From Flavobacterium psychrophilum (lineage in GTDB: Bacteria; Bacteroidota; Bacteroidia; Flavobacteriales; Flavobacteriaceae), in the NCBI GenBank assembly GCA_945866505.1, contig CAMBHH010000030.1:1-23364 (forward strand): a stretch of DNA of 23,364 nucleotides, given 5' to 3'. The position numbers were made by a program, and so were the translations under genes. Shown piece by piece: positions 21,774-23,364 of this stretch. Under the pieces are notes generated by a model that saw only the letters and a program-made list of their open reading frames with translations, was not told the origin of the DNA and ran no database searches. Each line of letters opens with the position of its first letter. Positions within the stretch are counted from its first letter, which is position 1.

Positions 21774-23057
21774 CTATTCTAAACTCTTCAATCTCAAAGT
21801 AACTGCATTCTTGTGGGCTTGTAATCCTTCGGCTTCTGCCATAACTTCAATGGCTTTTCCGATATTTTGGATTCCTTTTTCGGATATTTTCTGAAACGTC
21901 ATCGATTTGGTAAAACTATCCAAATTTACTCCGCTGTAATTCTTGGCATATCCGTTGGTTGGCAAGGTATGATTGGTACCCGAAGCATAATCTCCCGCAC
22001 TTTCTGGAGTGTAATTTCCAATGAAAACCGATCCAGCGTTGCCAATGTTATTTAAAAAGAAATCTTCGTCTTTGGTGCAAATAATAAAATGTTCTGGGCC
22101 ATATTCATCGATTAATTCCAAAGCAATTTTGTCATTTTCAACAAAAATCAATTTCGAATTGGCAATAGCTTTTTCAGCAATGGATTTTCTTGGCAACACT
22201 TCCAATTGGGATTGTACTTCTTTTTCGACTTCATCAATCAATTCTTTTGAAGTCGAAACCAAAATTACCTGACTGTCGGTTCCGTGTTCCGCTTGCGATA
22301 ATAAATCGGAAGCTATGAAAGCAGGGACAGCCGTATCATCGGCTACAATCAACAATTCCGAAGGTCCAGCGGGCATATCGATTGCCACGCCAAATTGGGT
22401 TGCGAGTTGTTTTGCCACAGTCACAAACTGATTTCCAGGTCCAAAAATCTTGTACACTTTTGGAATTGATTGCGTCCCGAAAGTCATCGCTGCAATCGCT
22501 TGGATTCCTCCTACTTTCAAAATTTTGGTAACACCACATAAATTGGCAGCATATAAAATGGCTGGATTGATATTTCCGTTTTTATCCGGTGGCGAACACA
22601 ACACAATTTCGTTGCAACCAGCAATATTGGCGGGAACAGCAAGCATCAAAACCGTTGAAAATAAAGGAGCTGTTCCTCCAGGAATGTATAAACCAATTTT
22701 TTGAATAGGTCTTTTTTCTTGCCAGCAATAGACACCTTCGGTAGTTTCTACTTCAACTTTAGTTGTTTTTTGAGCCGAATGGAATTTTTCTATGTTTGAT
22801 TTTGCTAGTTGGATGGCGTTTTTCAAATCTTCGGGAATAGTTGCAATGGCTTGATCTATTTCTGATAGAGAAACTTCAATGTTTTCAAATTTAACGCCGT
22901 CAAATAGTGAAGTATATTTGGCTATAGCCTGATCTCCCTTTTTTTCAACTTCCCTGAAAATTTCCTTTACGGTAACTTCGATGTCATCGATCGTTTTTGT
23001 TGGTCTTTTTAGGATTTCTGACCAAGTTTCGGGTTTTGGATTAAATATTTTGTTCAT
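21774..23057 (-). CDS. hisD: Histidinol dehydrogenase
   Basis: A 427-residue zinc enzyme oxidising L-histidinol to L-histidine in two NAD-dependent steps. Family signatures are PGGTAPLFSTVLMLAVPA, FGPGNQFV, DMPAGPSELLIVAD, QAEHGTDSQVILV (with zinc/substrate Gln-Ala-Glu-His), EYGPEHFI and SAGDYASGTNHTLPT. All are intact and the length is standard. It follows hisG after an 88-bp spacer with an inverted repeat. Confidence 0.98.
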   Translation of the reverse strand: MNKIFNPKPETWSEILKRPTKTIDDIEVTVKEIFREVEKKGDQAIAKYTSLFDGVKFENIEVSLSEIDQAIATIPEDLKNAIQLAKSNIEKFHSAQKTTKVEVETTEGVYCWQEKRPIQKIGLYIPGGTAPLFSTVLMLAVPANIAGCNEIVLCSPPDKNGNINPAILYAANLCGVTKILKVGGIQAIAAMTFGTQSIPKVYKIFGPGNQFVTVAKQLATQFGVAIDMPAGPSELLIVADDTAVPAFIASDLLSQAEHGTDSQVILVSTSKELIDEVEKEVQSQLEVLPRKSIAEKAIANSKLIFVENDKIALELIDEYGPEHFIICTKDEDFFLNNIGNAGSVFIGNYTPESAGDYASGTNHTLPTNGYAKNYSGVNLDSFTKSMTFQKISEKGIQNIGKAIEVMAEAEGLQAHKNAVTLRLKSLE

Positions 23058-23092
23058 TTTTTTAGTTAAAAGTTAAGTGTTATGCGTTAGGT

Positions 23093-23127
23093 GTTAAAAG
23101 TTATTCGTAAGACGTATAACTTTTAAC
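23093..23127. repeat. Perfect 12-bp hairpin in the hisG-hisD gap
   Basis: GTTAAAAGTTAT (23093-23104) and ATAACTTTTAAC (23116-23127) are exact inverted copies with an 11-nt loop. Degenerate further copies of GTTAAAAGTTA and TAACTTTT flank it (23064-23075, 23139-23146). It occupies the spacer between the hisG stop and hisD start. Confidence 0.75.
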
Positions 23128-23145
23128 TTTTAAACTCATAACTTT

Positions 23146-23364
23146 TTACAGCACCATTTTTTCGATTGGACAAACCAAAATTCCTTCGGCTCCGGCTTCT
23201 TTTAATTGGTCGATAACATCCCAAAAAGTGTCTTTGTCGATTACAGAATGAACACTGCTCCAACCTTCTTCTGCCAATGGCATAACGGTAAGGCTTTTTA
23301 AAACAGGCAATATTTTACCAATAGCTTCAATTTTATCATTAGGAATGTTCATTAAAATGTATTT
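23146..23364 (-). CDS. hisG: ATP phosphoribosyltransferase, C-terminal part (partial)
   Basis: The last 72 codons of the first enzyme of histidine synthesis. The reading frame is open through the window edge (…KYILMNIPNDKIEAIGKILP). The segment YILMNIPNDK, SPTV-like SLTVMPL, EEGWSSVHSVI and GILVCPIEKMV is typical of the C-terminal ACT-like regulatory domain of the long HisG form, which binds histidine for feedback inhibition. The catalytic domain, the operon promoter and any leader or attenuator are outside the window. Confidence 0.93.
   Translation of the reverse strand, partial: KYILMNIPNDKIEAIGKILPVLKSLTVMPLAEEGWSSVHSVIDKDTFWDVIDQLKEAGAEGILVCPIEKMVL

Overview
This window looks like a chromosomal segment of a Flavobacterium-type Bacteroidota. 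The reasons are AT-rich DNA, short poly-A/T spacers with almost no Shine-Dalgarno sequences, several -7 elements of the TAnnTTTG type (one with a correctly spaced -33 TTG), a hisG-D-C-B-H-A-F-IE operon with fused hisB and hisIE, and many short palindromic intergenic repeats of the kind common in this group. No rRNA, tRNA, IS element, phage gene or CRISPR array was seen.

Layout. 1-1296 (minus): DEAD-box RNA helicase, C-terminus cut by the window edge. 1477-3015 (minus): a second SF2 helicase of DEAH type. 3124-4033: a divergent pair, a DUF6155-like protein (minus) and a small DUF3817-like membrane protein (plus). 4043-4227: a nested palindromic element between convergent genes. 4266-5112: a divergent pair, a hotdog acyl-CoA thioesterase (minus) and a small conserved protein of unknown function (plus).

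5344-16267 is the most interesting part. A plus-strand array (esterase, ATP-grasp ligase, GCS2/YbdK carboxylate-amine ligase, class I glutamine amidotransferase-like protein, probable circularly permuted ATP-grasp protein) converges on a minus-strand array (esterase with an N-terminal CBM48-like domain, M17 aminopeptidase and a third ATP-grasp ligase in a tight operon, then a secreted M1 aminopeptidase). Four amide-bond-forming enzymes sit beside an amidotransferase, two esterases and two aminopeptidases. No NRPS, carrier protein, obvious peptide precursor or transporter is present. The natural inference is synthesis and turnover of an uncharacterised small peptide-like or gamma-glutamyl-amide metabolite. 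The product cannot be read from sequence.

16403-23364 (minus): the histidine biosynthesis operon hisG(partial)-hisD-hisC-hisB-hisH-hisA-hisF-hisIE, which ends in a strong intrinsic terminator. All seven intercistronic gaps contain an inverted-repeat element, mostly different ones. One of these elements appears to have become part of the hisH coding sequence. A 13-bp tandem repeat (eight full copies and a partial one) directly abuts and supplies the -33 TTG of the promoter of the amidotransferase gene.

All calls rest on reading motifs in the translated sequence and on family knowledge. No database search was possible.
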